Origin: Pseudohalioglobus lutimaris
GTDB lineage: Bacteria > Pseudomonadota > Gammaproteobacteria > Pseudomonadales > Halieaceae
Assembly (NCBI RefSeq): GCF_002866825.1
Contig: NZ_PKUS01000007.1
Location: 186,001-250,000 of the forward strand
DNA length: 64,000 bases
Direction of reading: 5' to 3'
Of this stretch, positions 45,118 through 56,206 are shown piece after piece. Within the stretch, counting starts at the first letter, position 1. Every line of letters starts with the position of its first letter. The position numbers were made by a program, and so were the translations under genes. The notes below the pieces were generated by a model. That model was given only the letters and a program-made list of their open reading frames with translations. It was not told the origin of the DNA and searched no databases.

Positions 45118-45142
45118 ACACTAGTTTCTGTAGGCAGATCGT

Positions 45143-46486
45143 ATGATCAAGATCAAGCAGGGTATGGATATCCCTATCCAGGGAGCGCCCCAGCAAGTTA
45201 TTGAAGATGCACCTGCGGCGCGCGCTGTGGCGCTGGTCGGATTCGACTACGTTGGTATGAAGCCGACAATGGAAGTTCAGGAAGGGGACAGGGTCAAGCT
45301 CGGCCAGCTTCTCTTTACCGACAAGAAAACCGAGGGCGTGCGCTATACCGCGCCAGCGAGTGGCGTCGTGTCGGCAATCAACCGCGGTGCACGACGTGTA
45401 TTGCAGTCGGTCGTCATCGACATTGATGGCGATGACGCCGTGGCTTTTTCGCGCTACAACGCTGATCAGATTGCGGGTCTCGAGTCCTCAGCGGTGCGTG
45501 AACAGCTGATTGAGAGCGGCCTGTGGACCGCATTGCGCACCCGGCCTTTCAGTAAGGTGCCTGCTCTGGACGGCGAGGCCGCTGCCATCTTCGTTACCGC
45601 GATTGATACGCATCCCCTGGCAGCGGACCCGGCAGTGATTATTGCCGAGCAGCCCGAAGCGTTTGCCCTGGGTCAGGACCTGTTGGCCAAGATGACGGGC
45701 GGCAAAGTATATGTATGCGCGTCGGCGGATGTGCAATTGCCCAAAGGCAAGGCTGCGAATATCGAAGTCGCAGGGTTTGGCGGTCCCCACCCAGCCGGCT
45801 TGCCCAGCACACACATTCACTTTCTCGAGGGCGTCGGCGTCGAGAAAACCGTGTGGCAAGTAGGCTACCAGGACGTCATTGCCATGGGGCGCCTGTTCCT
45901 CGACGGTCGGCTCTATACCGACCGGGTTATCGCATTGGGCGGCCCCCAGGTTGAAAACCCACGCTTGCTGCGCACGCGTCTGGGCGCAGACCTGCAGGCA
46001 CTGTGTGCCGGGGAATTGAAGGAAGGTGAAAACCGTATCGTTTCAGGATCTGTGCTCGGCGGTCGTGGTGTAGCAACAGGCACGGCATACCTGGGCCGGT
46101 ACCATAATCAGGTTTCCGTGCTGCTTGAAGGGCGCCAGCGAGACTTCATGGGCTGGTTGTCACCAGGGGCCAAACGACACTCCCGACTGGGGATCTACCT
46201 GACCAGTTTCTTCGGCACCAAGCCTTTAGCAATGACTACCAACACCAATGGCTCAGAACGCGCGATGGTGCCGGTAGGCCAGTACGAAACCGTTATGCCG
46301 CTGGATATCCTGCCAACGCAGTTGCTGCGTTCCCTGATCGTCGGCGACACCGAGACAGCCCAGGCTTTGGGTTGCCTGGAACTGGAAGAGGAAGATCTGG
46401 CCCTGTGCACTTATGTATGCGCGGGCAAGTATGAGTACGGACCTATCCTGCGGGATAACCTGACACGCATCGAAAAGGAGGGTTGA
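45143..46486 (+). CDS. nqrA: Na+-translocating NADH:quinone reductase subunit A
   Basis: A 447-residue cytoplasmic subunit with [18 protein letters not shown] at the start and a lipoyl-like [15 protein letters not shown] segment. It contributes to quinone binding and anchors the complex. It is the first gene of the six-gene nqr operon; nqrB begins 3 bases after it. There are no TM segments, as expected. The start ATG lies after a weak TAGG ribosome site. Confidence 0.95.
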   Translation: MIKIKQGMDIPIQGAPQQVIEDAPAARAVALVGFDYVGMKPTMEVQEGDRVKLGQLLFTDKKTEGVRYTAPASGVVSAINRGARRVLQSVVIDIDGDDAVAFSRYNADQIAGLESSAVREQLIESGLWTALRTRPFSKVPALDGEAAAIFVTAIDTHPLAADPAVIIAEQPEAFALGQDLLAKMTGGKVYVCASADVQLPKGKAANIEVAGFGGPHPAGLPSTHIHFLEGVGVEKTVWQVGYQDVIAMGRLFLDGRLYTDRVIALGGPQVENPRLLRTRLGADLQALCAGELKEGENRIVSGSVLGGRGVATGTAYLGRYHNQVSVLLEGRQRDFMGWLSPGAKRHSRLGIYLTSFFGTKPLAMTTNTNGSERAMVPVGQYETVMPLDILPTQLLRSLIVGDTETAQALGCLELEEEDLALCTYVCAGKYEYGPILRDNLTRIEKEG

Positions 46487-46489
46487 GTC

Positions 46490-47686
46490 GTGGGTTTGCG
46501 CAAAATTCTTGACGATACGGAACACCACTTCACCGAAGGTGGCCGCTTTCAGAACTGGCACGCGCTTTACGAAGCCGTGGACACCATTTTTTATTCCCCC
46601 GGTTCCGTGACCCGAAGCACGGCGCACGTGCGTGATGGTATTGACCTGAAGCGGATTATGATCACGGTCTGGTTCGCGGCTTTCCCGGCGATGTTTTACG
46701 GTATGTACAACCTGGGCTTCCAGGCGACCGATGTGATGGCCGCGGGTGCCGGCGTTGAGGGTTGGCGCGGCTGGTTGATCGGCCTTCTGGGTGGCTATGA
46801 CTCCGGCAATCTGTGGCACTGCTTCTGGTACGGCGCGGTATTCTTCCTGCCTATTTATGCCGTCACCTTTATCGTGGGCGGCTTCTGGGAAGTGTTGTTT
46901 GCAATGAAACGCGGCCACGAAGTCAACGAGGGTTTTTTCGTTACTTCTATCTTGTTTGCGCTGATCTGTCCCCCCGATGTGCCGCTCTGGCAGGTGGCGA
47001 TGGGCATCAGCTTTGGTGTGGTGATCGGCAAGGAAGTCTTTGGCGGCACGGGCAAAAACTTCCTCAATCCGGCTCTGACCGGGCGGGCGTTCCTGTACTT
47101 TGCTTACCCGGCGCAACTCTCCGGTGATACGGTTTGGGTTGCCGTGGACGGTTATACCGCTGCGACCCCGCTGTCCATCGTTGCTTCCGACGGGATGGCG
47201 GCATTGCAGTCCCAGGTGTCATGGACAGACTCTTTCCTGGGCTCTATCCCTGGCAGCATAGGTGAGACATCCACGCTGGCGATCCTGATTGGCGGGGTCA
47301 TTCTGCTGGCCACCCGCATCGCTTCCTGGCGTATCGTTGCCGGTGTGTTCATCGGTATGTTCGCTCTCGCGACGCTGTTCAACATGGTGGGCTCCGACAG
47401 CAATCCGGCCTTCGCCATGCCCTGGTACTGGCACCTGGTCACCGGTGGTTTCGCCTTCGGCATGATATTCATGGCGACGGATCCGGTATCCGCAGCGATG
47501 ACCAACGCCGGCAAGTGGGGTTTTGGAATCCTGATCGGCCTGATGACGGTACTGATCCGAGTTGTTAACCCGGCCTTCCCGGAGGGGATAATGCTGGCGA
47601 TTCTCTTTGCCAACCTGTTTGCTCCGCTGATGGACCACTTTGCGGTCCAGGCCAATATCAAGAGGAGGCTTGCTCGTGTCCAGTAA
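46490..47686 (+). CDS. nqrB: Na+-NQR subunit B (covalent FMN carrier)
   Basis: A 398-residue integral membrane subunit with about ten TM segments and a soluble N-terminal part. It carries FMN on a threonine: the acceptor stretch reads [10 protein letters not shown], Thr226, where better known NqrB proteins have SGAT. It forms part of the sodium and electron path. The GTG start lies 3 bases after nqrA, with GGAGGG inside the nqrA end. Its last 11 bases overlap the nqrC start. Confidence 0.95.
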   Translation: MGLRKILDDTEHHFTEGGRFQNWHALYEAVDTIFYSPGSVTRSTAHVRDGIDLKRIMITVWFAAFPAMFYGMYNLGFQATDVMAAGAGVEGWRGWLIGLLGGYDSGNLWHCFWYGAVFFLPIYAVTFIVGGFWEVLFAMKRGHEVNEGFFVTSILFALICPPDVPLWQVAMGISFGVVIGKEVFGGTGKNFLNPALTGRAFLYFAYPAQLSGDTVWVAVDGYTAATPLSIVASDGMAALQSQVSWTDSFLGSIPGSIGETSTLAILIGGVILLATRIASWRIVAGVFIGMFALATLFNMVGSDSNPAFAMPWYWHLVTGGFAFGMIFMATDPVSAAMTNAGKWGFGILIGLMTVLIRVVNPAFPEGIMLAILFANLFAPLMDHFAVQANIKRRLARVQ

Positions 47687-48449
47687 TGATGGCATCAAGA
47701 AAACCCTGTTTGTTGCATTCGCTCTCTGCATCGTTTGCTCGGTGATTGTGTCCACCGCTGCGGTTGTGCTCAAGCCGGCCCAGGAAGCCAACCAGGCCCT
47801 GGATCGTAAACGCAATATTCTTGCAGCTGCGGGAATGCTCGATGACAGCATGAGTGTTGAAGAGCAGTTCGCCCAGATGACTACTCGTGTAGTAGACCTG
47901 CGCACCGGCAAGTTCACCGATGAGGTGGATCCCTCAAGCTACAACGAACGCAAGGCCGCCAAGGATGCGTCGCTCTCCGAGGCGTTAAGCAGCGAAGAGG
48001 ATATCGCCAAGATCTTCCGTCGCGAACACTTCGCCGTGGTCTACCTGGCAGAAGACGCACAGGGCGGAGTGGAGAAGATCATCCTGCCCATCCGTGGATA
48101 TGGCCTGTGGGGTACGCTGTTTGGCTACATTGCCCTGGAAGGGGATGCCTCTACCGTCGCCGGAATCGGTTTCTACGAGCACAAGGAAACCCCCGGGCTT
48201 GGCGGAGAAGTGGATAACCCGCGCTGGAAGGCGCTGTGGTCGGGCAAGCAGGTCTATGAAGACGGCGAATTGGAACTGGAAGTGGTGAAGGGCACAGTAG
48301 ACCCCTCCGCAACGGGCGCGCAGTACCAGGTAGACGGTCTGGCCGGTGCGACCCTGACCACGCGCGGCGTGTCCAACCTTGTGCAGTACTGGCTGGGTGA
48401 AGGCGGCTTCGAGCCATTCCTCAATAACCTGAAATCCGGGGAGGCCTGA
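47676..48449 (+). CDS. nqrC: Na+-NQR subunit C (covalent FMN carrier)
   Basis: A 257-residue subunit with one N-terminal TM (about 9-32) and a periplasmic domain. The flavinylation motif is [13 protein letters not shown] with acceptor Thr226. The GTG at 47676 behind AGGAGG is the start; the open frame extending further into nqrB is not used. The FMN is attached by the ApbE enzyme encoded at 51033. Confidence 0.95.
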   Translation: MSSNDGIKKTLFVAFALCIVCSVIVSTAAVVLKPAQEANQALDRKRNILAAAGMLDDSMSVEEQFAQMTTRVVDLRTGKFTDEVDPSSYNERKAAKDASLSEALSSEEDIAKIFRREHFAVVYLAEDAQGGVEKIILPIRGYGLWGTLFGYIALEGDASTVAGIGFYEHKETPGLGGEVDNPRWKALWSGKQVYEDGELELEVVKGTVDPSATGAQYQVDGLAGATLTTRGVSNLVQYWLGEGGFEPFLNNLKSGEA

Positions 48450-48451
48450 TC

Positions 48452-49114
48452 ATGGGTTCTATAAAAGAAACGCTCACTACACCGATTTTCAAGGACAATC
48501 CGATTGCCCTGCAGATTCTCGGTATCTGTTCTGCACTGGCGGTAACCTCCAGCATGCAGGTGACGCTGGTGATGTGTGTGGCGCTGACCACGGTGGTGGC
48601 ATTTTCCAACCTGGGCGTGTCACTGATCCGCAAGCACATCCCGGGCAGCATTCGCATTATTGTGCAGATGATTATTATTGCCTCGCTGGTGATCGTGGTT
48701 GACCAGGTGCTCAAAGCCTACGCCTATGCCATCAGCAAGCAGCTGTCGGTCTTTGTCGGACTGATCATTACCAACTGTATCGTAATGGGCCGCGCTGAAG
48801 CCTTTGCCATGAAGAACCCGCCGCTGCCCAGCTTTATCGATGGTGTGGGCAACGGGCTGGGATATTCGGTGGTGTTGATTGCAGTCGCTTTCTTCCGCGA
48901 GTTGTTTGGTACGGGCAAGTTGCTCGGCATCGACATTCTGCCTGTAGTGACTGAGGGTGGCTGGTATGTGCCCAACGGTCTGTTGCTGCTCCCACCCAGC
49001 GCGTTTTTCCTGATTGGCGGCTTTATCTGGGTGCTGCGCAGTTTCGACAAGAAACAGGTGGAGGAACCCGATTTCAGAATTGCCAAACATACCGTAGCAA
49101 AGGAGGGCGTGTAA
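48452..49114 (+). CDS. nqrD: Na+-NQR subunit D
   Basis: A 220-residue six-TM protein. Cys26 (LGICSAL) and Cys109 (ITNCIVMGR) match the membrane-embedded cysteines that, with two from NqrE, hold the iron or [2Fe-2S] centre between the subunits. It lies 2 bases after nqrC and 1 base before nqrE. NqrD and NqrE are inverted-topology paralogues. Confidence 0.95.
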   Translation: MGSIKETLTTPIFKDNPIALQILGICSALAVTSSMQVTLVMCVALTTVVAFSNLGVSLIRKHIPGSIRIIVQMIIIASLVIVVDQVLKAYAYAISKQLSVFVGLIITNCIVMGRAEAFAMKNPPLPSFIDGVGNGLGYSVVLIAVAFFRELFGTGKLLGIDILPVVTEGGWYVPNGLLLLPPSAFFLIGGFIWVLRSFDKKQVEEPDFRIAKHTVAKEGV

Positions 49115-49115
49115 C

Positions 49116-49724
49116 ATGGAAGAGTTATTGAGCCTGTTCGTTCGCTCGATCTTTATCGAGAATATGGCCCTGGCCTTTTTCCTGGGCATGTGTACTTTCC
49201 TGGCGATCTCCAAGAAAATTGATGCGGCCCTTGGCCTGGGGATTGCGGTCGTTGTCGTGCTGACGATTACCGTCCCGGTCAACAACCTGATCTACAAGTA
49301 CTTGCTGGCCGACGGCGCGTTGGCGTGGGCGGGGCACCCCGAACTCGACCTGAGCTTCCTTGGATTGCTGTCCTATATCGGCGTAATCGCGGCGATTGTA
49401 CAGATCATGGAGATGTTCCTGGATAAGTTCGTGCCTGCGCTGTACAACGCGCTGGGCGTATTCCTGCCACTGATAACCGTGAACTGCGCCATCCTGGGTG
49501 CGTCTTTATTCATGGTTGAGCGCGACTACGACTTCACAGAGAGCGTCGTCTTCGGTGCCGGTTCCGGTGTCGGTTGGGCACTGGCGATTGTCGCTCTGGC
49601 GGGTATCCGGGAAAAGCTGAAGTATTCTGACGTGCCCGATGGCCTGCAAGGGCTTGGCATTACTTTCATCATCGTTGGACTGATGTCGCTCGGCTTCATG
49701 TCTTTCGGTGGTATTGATTTGTAA
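49116..49724 (+). CDS. nqrE: Na+-NQR subunit E
   Basis: A 202-residue six-TM protein. Cys26 (LGMCTF) and Cys124 (VNCAILG) are the partners of the NqrD cysteines in the intramembrane metal site. The N-terminus [22 protein letters not shown] is typical. It is transcribed in tandem with nqrD and nqrF; 15 bases separate it from nqrF. Confidence 0.95.
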   Translation: MEELLSLFVRSIFIENMALAFFLGMCTFLAISKKIDAALGLGIAVVVVLTITVPVNNLIYKYLLADGALAWAGHPELDLSFLGLLSYIGVIAAIVQIMEMFLDKFVPALYNALGVFLPLITVNCAILGASLFMVERDYDFTESVVFGAGSGVGWALAIVALAGIREKLKYSDVPDGLQGLGITFIIVGLMSLGFMSFGGIDL

Positions 49725-49739
49725 ACGGGGTCACGAGAC

Positions 49740-50963
49740 ATGGATTTGACTATTGTATTTGGCGTGGGCATGTTCACCGCGATCGTGCTGGCGCTGGTTG
49801 CCATTATCCTGATGGCGCGCAACACCCTGGTAAGCACGGGTGATGTGCAGATCGAGATCAACGGCGAGAAAACCATTACCGTCCCCGCAGGGGGTAAGTT
49901 GCTGCAGACATTGTCCGAAAACGGGCTGTTCCTGCCCTCGGCATGTGGCGGCGGTGGTACCTGCGCACAGTGCAAGTGCATAATTTCTGAGGGAGGTGGT
50001 TCCATGCTGCCCACCGAAGAATCTCACTTTACCAAGCGCGACGCCGCAGAGGGCTGGCGCCTTTCCTGCCAGACCGCGGTGAAGCAGGACATGAAGATTG
50101 AGGTGCCCGAGGAAGTGTTCGGGGTCAAGCAGTGGGAGTGTACTGTTGAATCAAACCCCAACGTGGCCACTTTCATCAAGGAGTTGACGCTGCGCCTGCC
50201 CGAGGGTGAGAACGTGGATTTCCGCGCCGGTGGCTATGTGCAGTTGGAGTGCCCCCCGCATCACGTCAAGTATTCTGACTTTGATATCGAGGAAGAGTAT
50301 CGTGGCGACTGGGAACACTTTGGTTTCTTCAAGCTGGAATCGGTGGTCAAGGAACCGGTAATTCGTGCCTATTCGATGGCCAACTATCCAGAAGAGAAGG
50401 GCGTGGTGAAGTTCAATATTCGTATTGCCACACCACCCCCCGGCAGCCAGGGCATTCCCTGTGGCCAGATGTCTTCCTGGGCGTTCAACCTCAAACCGGG
50501 CGACAAGGTCACTGTTTATGGTCCCTTTGGTGAGTTTTTTGCCAAGGACACCGATGCCGAGATGGTCTTTATCGGCGGTGGTGCAGGTATGGCCCCGATG
50601 CGCTCGCATATCTTCGACCAACTCAAGCGACTGAATTCCAAGCGCAAGATCTCGTTCTGGTATGGTGCCCGTTCACTGCGTGAGATGTTCTACGTGGAAG
50701 ACTATGACCAGTTGGCGGCGGAGAATGAAAACTTCGACTGGCATGTTGCCCTGTCCGATCCCCAGCCAGAAGACGATTGGGATGGATTGACCGGCTTTAT
50801 CCACAATGTACTCTTTGAAGAGTATCTGAAGAATCACCCGGCGCCTGAGGACTGTGAGTTTTACATGTGTGGACCGCCGATGATGAATGCGGCGGTGATC
50901 CAGATGTTGACCGACCTGGGCGTAGAGCCAGAGAACATCATGCTGGATGACTTCGGCGGCTGA
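49740..50963 (+). CDS. nqrF: Na+-NQR subunit F (NADH entry subunit)
   Basis: A 407-residue protein. An N-terminal TM (about 5-26) is followed by a ferredoxin domain with [2Fe-2S] ligands Cys69, Cys75, Cys78 and Cys110. The FAD-binding [11 protein letters not shown] motif follows, and the NADH-binding [12 protein letters not shown] lies towards the C-terminus. It oxidises NADH and passes electrons into the complex. It is the last structural gene; a strong hairpin follows its stop. Confidence 0.96.
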   Translation: MDLTIVFGVGMFTAIVLALVAIILMARNTLVSTGDVQIEINGEKTITVPAGGKLLQTLSENGLFLPSACGGGGTCAQCKCIISEGGGSMLPTEESHFTKRDAAEGWRLSCQTAVKQDMKIEVPEEVFGVKQWECTVESNPNVATFIKELTLRLPEGENVDFRAGGYVQLECPPHHVKYSDFDIEEEYRGDWEHFGFFKLESVVKEPVIRAYSMANYPEEKGVVKFNIRIATPPPGSQGIPCGQMSSWAFNLKPGDKVTVYGPFGEFFAKDTDAEMVFIGGGAGMAPMRSHIFDQLKRLNSKRKISFWYGARSLREMFYVEDYDQLAAENENFDWHVALSDPQPEDDWDGLTGFIHNVLFEEYLKNHPAPEDCEFYMCGPPMMNAAVIQMLTDLGVEPENIMLDDFGG

Positions 50964-50982
50964 CCTGGTAGTGATGAGACTT

Positions 50983-51016
50983 ACAGAAGCCCGCAGCCTT
51001 TGCTGCGGGCTTCTGT
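50983..51016 (+). terminator. strong hairpin between nqrF and apbE
   Basis: A perfect 15-base-pair stem: ACAGAAGCCCGCAGC (50983-50997) with GCTGCGGGCTTCTGT (51002-51016) and loop CTTT. It lies 19 bases after the nqrF stop and 16 bases before apbE. There is no long T-tract, so it may be a terminator, an attenuator or an RNA-stability element that lowers apbE-nqrM expression. Confidence 0.65.
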
Positions 51017-51032
51017 CGTCTGGGCCTCAATA

Positions 51033-52076
51033 ATGATGCGTTTCTCTGTTCTCCGATTTCCGTTGATGCTGGCAGCCCTGCTGCTGGTAGCTTCTTGCGA
51101 CAGGGCCCCCACGCTGCACAAATTGAGCGGGCCAACAATGGGCACCGTCTGGCACGTGACGCTGAGCGTACCGCCGGGCCAGGCGTTGACGCGGGATGAG
51201 TTGGTGCAGGCGATTGAGGCGGAACTGGAGGTGGTTAATGCGAGTATGTCCACTTACCGCGAAGACTCGGAAATCTCACGTTTTAATCGCAGTCCGGTCG
51301 GCGAGTGGTTCCGGGTCACGCCGGATTTTGTCCGGGTACTGTCTTCAGCTATCAGCGTGGGTAAGGCGAGCAACGCTGCGTACGACGTGACGGTGGGCCC
51401 CCTGGTCAACCTGTGGGGTTTCGGGCCCGGTGGCGACGCAGTGCAGCCTCCCGCGCAGGCGGCAATTGATGAGGCATTGGGCAGGGTGGGTCAGGATAAG
51501 CTTCGTGTCGACGCAGCGGACTCAGCCGTATTGAAGTCTGCCGGCGTCTACCTGGATTTTTCTTCAATCGCCAAAGGTTACGCTGTCGACAGGGTGGCCA
51601 GCAGACTTGCTGCCCTGGGCATAGTTGATTACCTGGTGGAAGTTGGCGGTGAAATGCGTGTATCCGGCAAGAGCCCTCGTGGAGACGCCTGGCGGGTGGC
51701 GATTGAACAGCCCGACGCGCAGCAGGTCGGCATAGCCGGTGCTATTCGCCTGGTTAATGCTGGCATTGCCACGTCGGGGGACTACCGTAATTATTTTGAG
51801 TCGGACGGTGTGCGCTATTCCCATACTATCGATCCGCGTACGGGGCACCCTGTTGCCCATGAACTCGTATCGGTTACAGTGGTCCACCCTAGTACGATGC
51901 TGGCTGATGCATGGGCTACTGCCTTGACCGTGATGGGGGCAGAGGAGGCCTGGTCGGTGGCAGAAGAGCAGGGTTTGGCGGTATATTTAATCGAGCGTGA
52001 CGGCGGCAGTTATACCAGCCGTCACACGGAGGCTTTCACACCGCTGCTGGAAGCGCTCCCGCAAGCACAACCCTAG
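51033..52076 (+). CDS. apbE: FAD:protein FMN transferase, lipoprotein
   Basis: A 347-residue flavin transferase that attaches FMN to NqrB and NqrC. A lipoprotein signal ends in LLLVASC, with the lipidated Cys at 22. Family motifs GPTMGTVWHVTL and HTIDPRTGHPV, and the substrate loop STSGDYRNYF-like ATSGDYRNYF, are present. The frame is open back to 51000, inside the hairpin stem, so ATG 51033 (or 51036) is the start. It belongs functionally with nqr. Confidence 0.93.
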   Translation: MMRFSVLRFPLMLAALLLVASCDRAPTLHKLSGPTMGTVWHVTLSVPPGQALTRDELVQAIEAELEVVNASMSTYREDSEISRFNRSPVGEWFRVTPDFVRVLSSAISVGKASNAAYDVTVGPLVNLWGFGPGGDAVQPPAQAAIDEALGRVGQDKLRVDAADSAVLKSAGVYLDFSSIAKGYAVDRVASRLAALGIVDYLVEVGGEMRVSGKSPRGDAWRVAIEQPDAQQVGIAGAIRLVNAGIATSGDYRNYFESDGVRYSHTIDPRTGHPVAHELVSVTVVHPSTMLADAWATALTVMGAEEAWSVAEEQGLAVYLIERDGGSYTSRHTEAFTPLLEALPQAQP

Positions 52077-52100
52077 GCAGAGGTTTACGGAGAGAGAATT

Positions 52101-52340
52101 ATGTCCATGTTTCTGATCAGTGCACTGGCGATCGCCCTGGTAATGACTGCGATGGCCGTTGGGGTAATCATGGGTCGCGCTCCTATAAAGGGCTCCTGCG
52201 GCGGTATGGGTGCCCTGGGTATAGATACCGCCTGCGAGCTTTGCGGTGGAGATCCCAAGCGTTGCGACGAGGAAACCCGCGACGGAGAAGTCGGTCGCGA
52301 CAATCCAGAACTCTTCTATTCCGCCGATAACCGCAAATAG
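52101..52340 (+). CDS. nqrM: NqrM (DUF539), Na+-NQR maturation protein
   Basis: A 79-residue protein. One N-terminal TM (about 4-24) is followed by four conserved cysteines (33, 45, 48, 55; CELCGGDP). NqrM is needed to deliver or insert iron into the NqrD/E site. It lies 24 bases after apbE, behind a GGAGAGAG ribosome site, completing the set of nqr structural and maturation genes. Confidence 0.93.
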   Translation: MSMFLISALAIALVMTAMAVGVIMGRAPIKGSCGGMGALGIDTACELCGGDPKRCDEETRDGEVGRDNPELFYSADNRK

Positions 52341-52357
52341 TAGACGATAGCTTCCAT

Positions 52358-53623
52358 TTGAGTGCCAGCCGGGGTCATACCGTCAGCAATTACGCTCCCT
52401 TCATTGGCCTGCGTTACAGCTTCAGCCGCAAGCGCAACCGCTTTACCTCAGTCATCGCCATGGTATCCATGTTGGGTATGGTGCTGGGTGTGGCCTCGCT
52501 GATCACGGTTTTGTCGGTGATGAACGGTTTTGGCGAGGAACTTCGCGGCAGAATCCTGTCACTGGTGCCGCATGGCTTCGTCGAGGCGAGGCAGGGCAGC
52601 GTTGCTGACTGGGAGTCGCTGGCCTTGCAATTAACTGCACACCCCTCGGTATTGGCGGTCTCGCCGTATATCACTGATAAGGTCATCTTTGCCAACGGGC
52701 GCAGCTTGCGCGGCGGCGTATTGACGGCCATCGACCCCGAACTTGAAGCCGGTGTTTCACGGATGCCGCAGTCAGTGGTGCGGGGCTCGCTGGAGAGCCT
52801 GTCACAGCGCGGGTTTAATGTTGTGATGGGGGCCTCTCTGGCGCGTATGTTGGCGGTGACGGTCGGCGACCACATCGAGGTGACGGTGCCGCGTTTGACG
52901 GTGACGCCACTGGGCGCTTTTCCACGCAGTAAACGCCTGACCGTAACCGGAATTTTTGAGGTGGGCGCACAACCCGATGCCTACCAGGCCTACATCGGCC
53001 TCGGCGCAGGCCAGAAGTTGCTGGGCCCCCGGCAGGGGGTGGACGGGCTGCAGTTAAAAACCGATGACCTGTACGCCGCGCCGGACACGATGCGGTCGCT
53101 GTCGCGGGAACTGCCGCCAGCGCTGCAGGTAAAGGACTGGAGCCAGACCCAGGGTACCTTGTTTCAGGCCGTTAAGATGGAGAAAGTGATGGTAAGCCTG
53201 CTGTTGCTCAGTGTGGTGGCGGTGGCGGCGTTCAACATCGTATCCACCCTGATTATGTCCGTCGCCGAGAAGCGCCGGGATATCGCTGTGCTGCGCACCA
53301 TGGGCGCAAGGGCCGGCGGCATTATGGCGATTTTCGTTGCCCATGGACTAGCGCTCGCCATCGTCGGTATTTCCGTTGGCGCACTGCTCGGCTCACTACT
53401 GGCCTATAACATTTCCAGTATCACCTTGTTTGTTGAGAATCTTTTTAGCGTGAAGATATTCGATCCCGCCGTGTATTTCATCAGTGAGCTGCCCTCCAGC
53501 CTGCTCTGGTCTGACGTGGTCGCGGTTGTTTTTGCATCGTTTGTATTGAGCCTGCTCGCCACGCTTTACCCCGCGTGGCGAGCGGCCCGGATCGCGCCGG
53601 CAGAGGTGTTGCGTTATGAGTGA
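52358..53623 (+). CDS. lolC: lipoprotein-releasing ABC transporter permease (LolC-type)
   Basis: A 421-residue permease with an N-terminal TM, a large periplasmic domain (about 60-270) and three C-terminal TMs, the LolC/E plan. The sequence [24 protein letters not shown] is the family hallmark. The start is TTG 52358, with only a weak ribosome site; no better in-frame start precedes the YSFSRKRN region. It overlaps lolD by 8 bases. It extracts outer-membrane lipoproteins from the inner membrane. Confidence 0.9.
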   Translation: MSASRGHTVSNYAPFIGLRYSFSRKRNRFTSVIAMVSMLGMVLGVASLITVLSVMNGFGEELRGRILSLVPHGFVEARQGSVADWESLALQLTAHPSVLAVSPYITDKVIFANGRSLRGGVLTAIDPELEAGVSRMPQSVVRGSLESLSQRGFNVVMGASLARMLAVTVGDHIEVTVPRLTVTPLGAFPRSKRLTVTGIFEVGAQPDAYQAYIGLGAGQKLLGPRQGVDGLQLKTDDLYAAPDTMRSLSRELPPALQVKDWSQTQGTLFQAVKMEKVMVSLLLLSVVAVAAFNIVSTLIMSVAEKRRDIAVLRTMGARAGGIMAIFVAHGLALAIVGISVGALLGSLLAYNISSITLFVENLFSVKIFDPAVYFISELPSSLLWSDVVAVVFASFVLSLLATLYPAWRAARIAPAEVLRYE

Positions 53624-54296
53624 ACTGGTACTGCGTTGCGATGCCCTGGGAAAAAGTTATAGCGATGGCAACCGCATCGTCGAGGTGCTGGCCGAGGTAA
53701 ACCTGGAATTGCTGCCCGGTGAAAAAATCGCCGTGGTCGGAGCGTCTGGCTCAGGAAAATCCACACTGCTGAACCTGCTCGGTGGGCTCGATAAGCCCAG
53801 CAGCGGGCGTGTAGAGTTGTGTGGTCGGAATATGGCGGCACTGAAAGAGCGGGAACTTTGCCAGCTGCGTAATCGACACCTTGGGTTTGTCTACCAGTTT
53901 CATCACCTTCTCCCCGAGTTCGATGCCAGGGAAAACGTTGCTATGCCGTTGCTGATCGGCGGATTGAAGCGCAGCGCCAGCCTGCAACGTGCGGCGCAGA
54001 TGCTGGAGCGGGTCGGCATGCAGCACCGGCTGGATCATCGTCCTGGCCAGTTGTCCGGGGGGGAGCGTCAGCGAGTGGCGATAGCGCGCGCCTTGGTCGC
54101 CGAACCTGATTGCGTGTTGATGGACGAGCCCACGGGTAATCTTGATCCGCAATCTGCCGCTCAGGTACTGCAGTTGATCGACGAGCTTGGGGCGCTGCAA
54201 TCAGCATTTGTGGTGGTTACGCATGATCCCGATATTGCCGCCCATATGCATAGAACACTTGAGTTAACCCAGGGGCGCCTGGAGCAACGCCCTTGA
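53616..54296 (+). CDS. lolD: lipoprotein-releasing ABC transporter ATPase
   Basis: A 226-residue ABC ATPase. Walker [11 protein letters not shown]-loop [11 protein letters not shown], signature [14 protein letters not shown], Walker [13 protein letters not shown] and a switch His in VVTHD are all present. It energises LolC/LolE. It sits between the two permease genes and overlaps both, so the three are one translational unit. Confidence 0.95.
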   Translation: MSELVLRCDALGKSYSDGNRIVEVLAEVNLELLPGEKIAVVGASGSGKSTLLNLLGGLDKPSSGRVELCGRNMAALKERELCQLRNRHLGFVYQFHHLLPEFDARENVAMPLLIGGLKRSASLQRAAQMLERVGMQHRLDHRPGQLSGGERQRVAIARALVAEPDCVLMDEPTGNLDPQSAAQVLQLIDELGALQSAFVVVTHDPDIAAHMHRTLELTQGRLEQRP

Positions 54297-55537
54297 ACTG
54301 GGCCGAGCGCTGCCGCGTCGCGCTGCGTTACACATTCGCGTTCGGGCAGGGCCATCTGTCCACGTTTTTATCTTCGCTGTCCATGCTGGGGCTGGTTCTG
54401 GCGATCGCGTTGCTGATCGTGGTGCTCTCCGTCATGAACGGTTTCGATCGGGAAATGCGCGAACGTATTCTCTCCCTGGTTCCGCATATTACGCTTTATT
54501 CGCACCAGCCCATGCTGGACTGGGAAGCGATGAGACAACAACTCGTCGCGCACCCTGAGGTTGAGTCCGTCAGTCCGTTCACCCAGTTCGACGCGTTGTT
54601 CATGCGTGGCGCAGATATCGAGACCGCCAGGGGCATCGGTATCGTCGCTGACGACCCGGCCAGCGAACTGATGTTGGCCTCGTTGACGACCCGGCAGCGC
54701 GACAGCTTCAGTAACCGGGAGGACGCACTGCTTTTGGGTGCGGGAATCGCGCGTAACCTTGGCGTGAAAGAGGGTGAAACGCTGACGCTTATCGTCCCCG
54801 GGGGCGGTTTGACCGGTGACACCGGTGCTACCCGATTTGAGGCGCTTTATCTTGCCGGTATAGTGGAGACAGGCACCGAACTGGACCAGAGTGTCGCCCT
54901 GCTGCCGCTGTCCACCGCGTCCAGGCTCGCCGGCCTGGGGCCTGCGGTCAGTGGTTTGCGCATCAGCACCACCGAACTGTTCGGTGTTTCCCGTATCGCC
55001 TGGGAGCTGATAAACGAGATACCGGTCGGGCACTACACGACCAACTGGATGATGACCCACGGTAATCTTTATGCGGCTATTCAGCTGTCTCGCGACCTGG
55101 TCACCATATTGCTGCTTTCCATAATCGCGGTGGCCGCATTCAATGTAGTGTCCTCGCTGGTTCTGGTGGTCTTCGACAAACAGGACAACATTGCGATTCT
55201 GCGCACCCTCGGTGCGTCGGGTGGAGATATCGCGTGGATATTTGTGCTGCAAGGCGCAATGATAGGTCTGGTTGGCGCGCTCGCGGGTAGTCTGCTGGGT
55301 GCGTTGCTCAGTCAGGCGGTTCCGGTATTGGTGGCAGGTCTGGAGCGGCTACTTGATATCCGCTTTCTCAACACAGACGTTTATCCCGTGTCATTTGTAC
55401 CGGTGGACCTGGTGATGCAGGATGTTCTGGTTGTGGCCGGCGTGGCCGTGGTGATGTGCCTGTTGGCCGCGGTCTATCCCGCAAGGCGGGCAGCGCAACT
55501 GGCGCCGGCAGCGGTGCTCAATCAGGATCGCAGTTAG
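54293..55537 (+). CDS. lolE: lipoprotein-releasing ABC transporter permease (LolE-type)
   Basis: A 414-residue paralogue of the first permease, again with [24 protein letters not shown] and the same TM layout. Having two distinct permeases indicates the heterodimeric LolCDE form, not the LolF homodimer. The TTG start at 54293 overlaps the lolD stop. Its 3' end overlaps the convergent DUF2062 gene by 20 bases. Confidence 0.88.
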   Translation: MNWAERCRVALRYTFAFGQGHLSTFLSSLSMLGLVLAIALLIVVLSVMNGFDREMRERILSLVPHITLYSHQPMLDWEAMRQQLVAHPEVESVSPFTQFDALFMRGADIETARGIGIVADDPASELMLASLTTRQRDSFSNREDALLLGAGIARNLGVKEGETLTLIVPGGGLTGDTGATRFEALYLAGIVETGTELDQSVALLPLSTASRLAGLGPAVSGLRISTTELFGVSRIAWELINEIPVGHYTTNWMMTHGNLYAAIQLSRDLVTILLLSIIAVAAFNVVSSLVLVVFDKQDNIAILRTLGASGGDIAWIFVLQGAMIGLVGALAGSLLGALLSQAVPVLVAGLERLLDIRFLNTDVYPVSFVPVDLVMQDVLVVAGVAVVMCLLAAVYPARRAAQLAPAAVLNQDRS

Positions 55538-56099
55538 CTTCCTTTGCAATTGCCGCGGCCGCTTCGGCTTTCATCTTCGCGGCAGTCTCACGGCGCCGCT
55601 TGCGCTCTCGCCACAGCCGGGCAACACGCAGCCGCCACAGCAGGTTGATCACAAAGTAGCCCAGTGAACCGAAAAACAGCCCGCAGAGTACGCAGCCCAG
55701 CAGGAATGGCTGCCAGATGGCGCTCAGCCGATGGTTTAACCAGTGCAGGCTCAACTCAAACTCAATGGGCTGTACAGGCACATCGATGATCATTGCCCCC
55801 AGTTTGTACGCGAGAAAAAAGATAGCGGGCATGGTCACCGGGTTGGTGATCCACACCAGTCCTACCGATAGCGGCAGGTTACAACGCATCAGCACCGCCA
55901 GTGCCGCAGCGACTACCATCTGCCCTGGGATGGGCATGAAGGCGACGAACAGCCCGACGAAGAAAGCCATTGCCGAGGAGTAGCGGTTGATGTGCCAGAG
56001 GTTGGTGGCGTAAATCCAGTTCCCCAGCACACGCAGCGACTTGATCTGTCGCATACGCTCCACGCTGGGGGTTATTGATTTAAGGGTGTTCTTTGGCAT
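55518..56099 (-). CDS. DUF2062 membrane protein
   Basis: A 193-residue protein with three to four hydrophobic segments (about 43-70, 80-105 and 130-155), including FMPIPGQMVVAAALAVLMRCNLP and WITNPVTMPAIFFLAYKLG. These are the DUF2062 hallmarks. The basic, Ala-rich C-terminal tail (KRRRETAAKMKAEAAAA) is probably cytoplasmic. The function is unknown. It diverges from comEC, and its end overlaps lolE, so the last 20 bases are coding on both strands. Confidence 0.85.
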   Translation of the reverse strand: MPKNTLKSITPSVERMRQIKSLRVLGNWIYATNLWHINRYSSAMAFFVGLFVAFMPIPGQMVVAAALAVLMRCNLPLSVGLVWITNPVTMPAIFFLAYKLGAMIIDVPVQPIEFELSLHWLNHRLSAIWQPFLLGCVLCGLFFGSLGYFVINLLWRLRVARLWRERKRRRETAAKMKAEAAAAIAKEANCDPD

Positions 56100-56206
56100 T
56101 GCCCAATCGGTCGCTTCTGATGTGCCAGTGATGCCGGTGACGTGTTTGACTGTCCTGGCGGTCTGTGGCCGTCGCTATTATGCCCCCAAAAGCATGGGTT
56201 CTCTAG

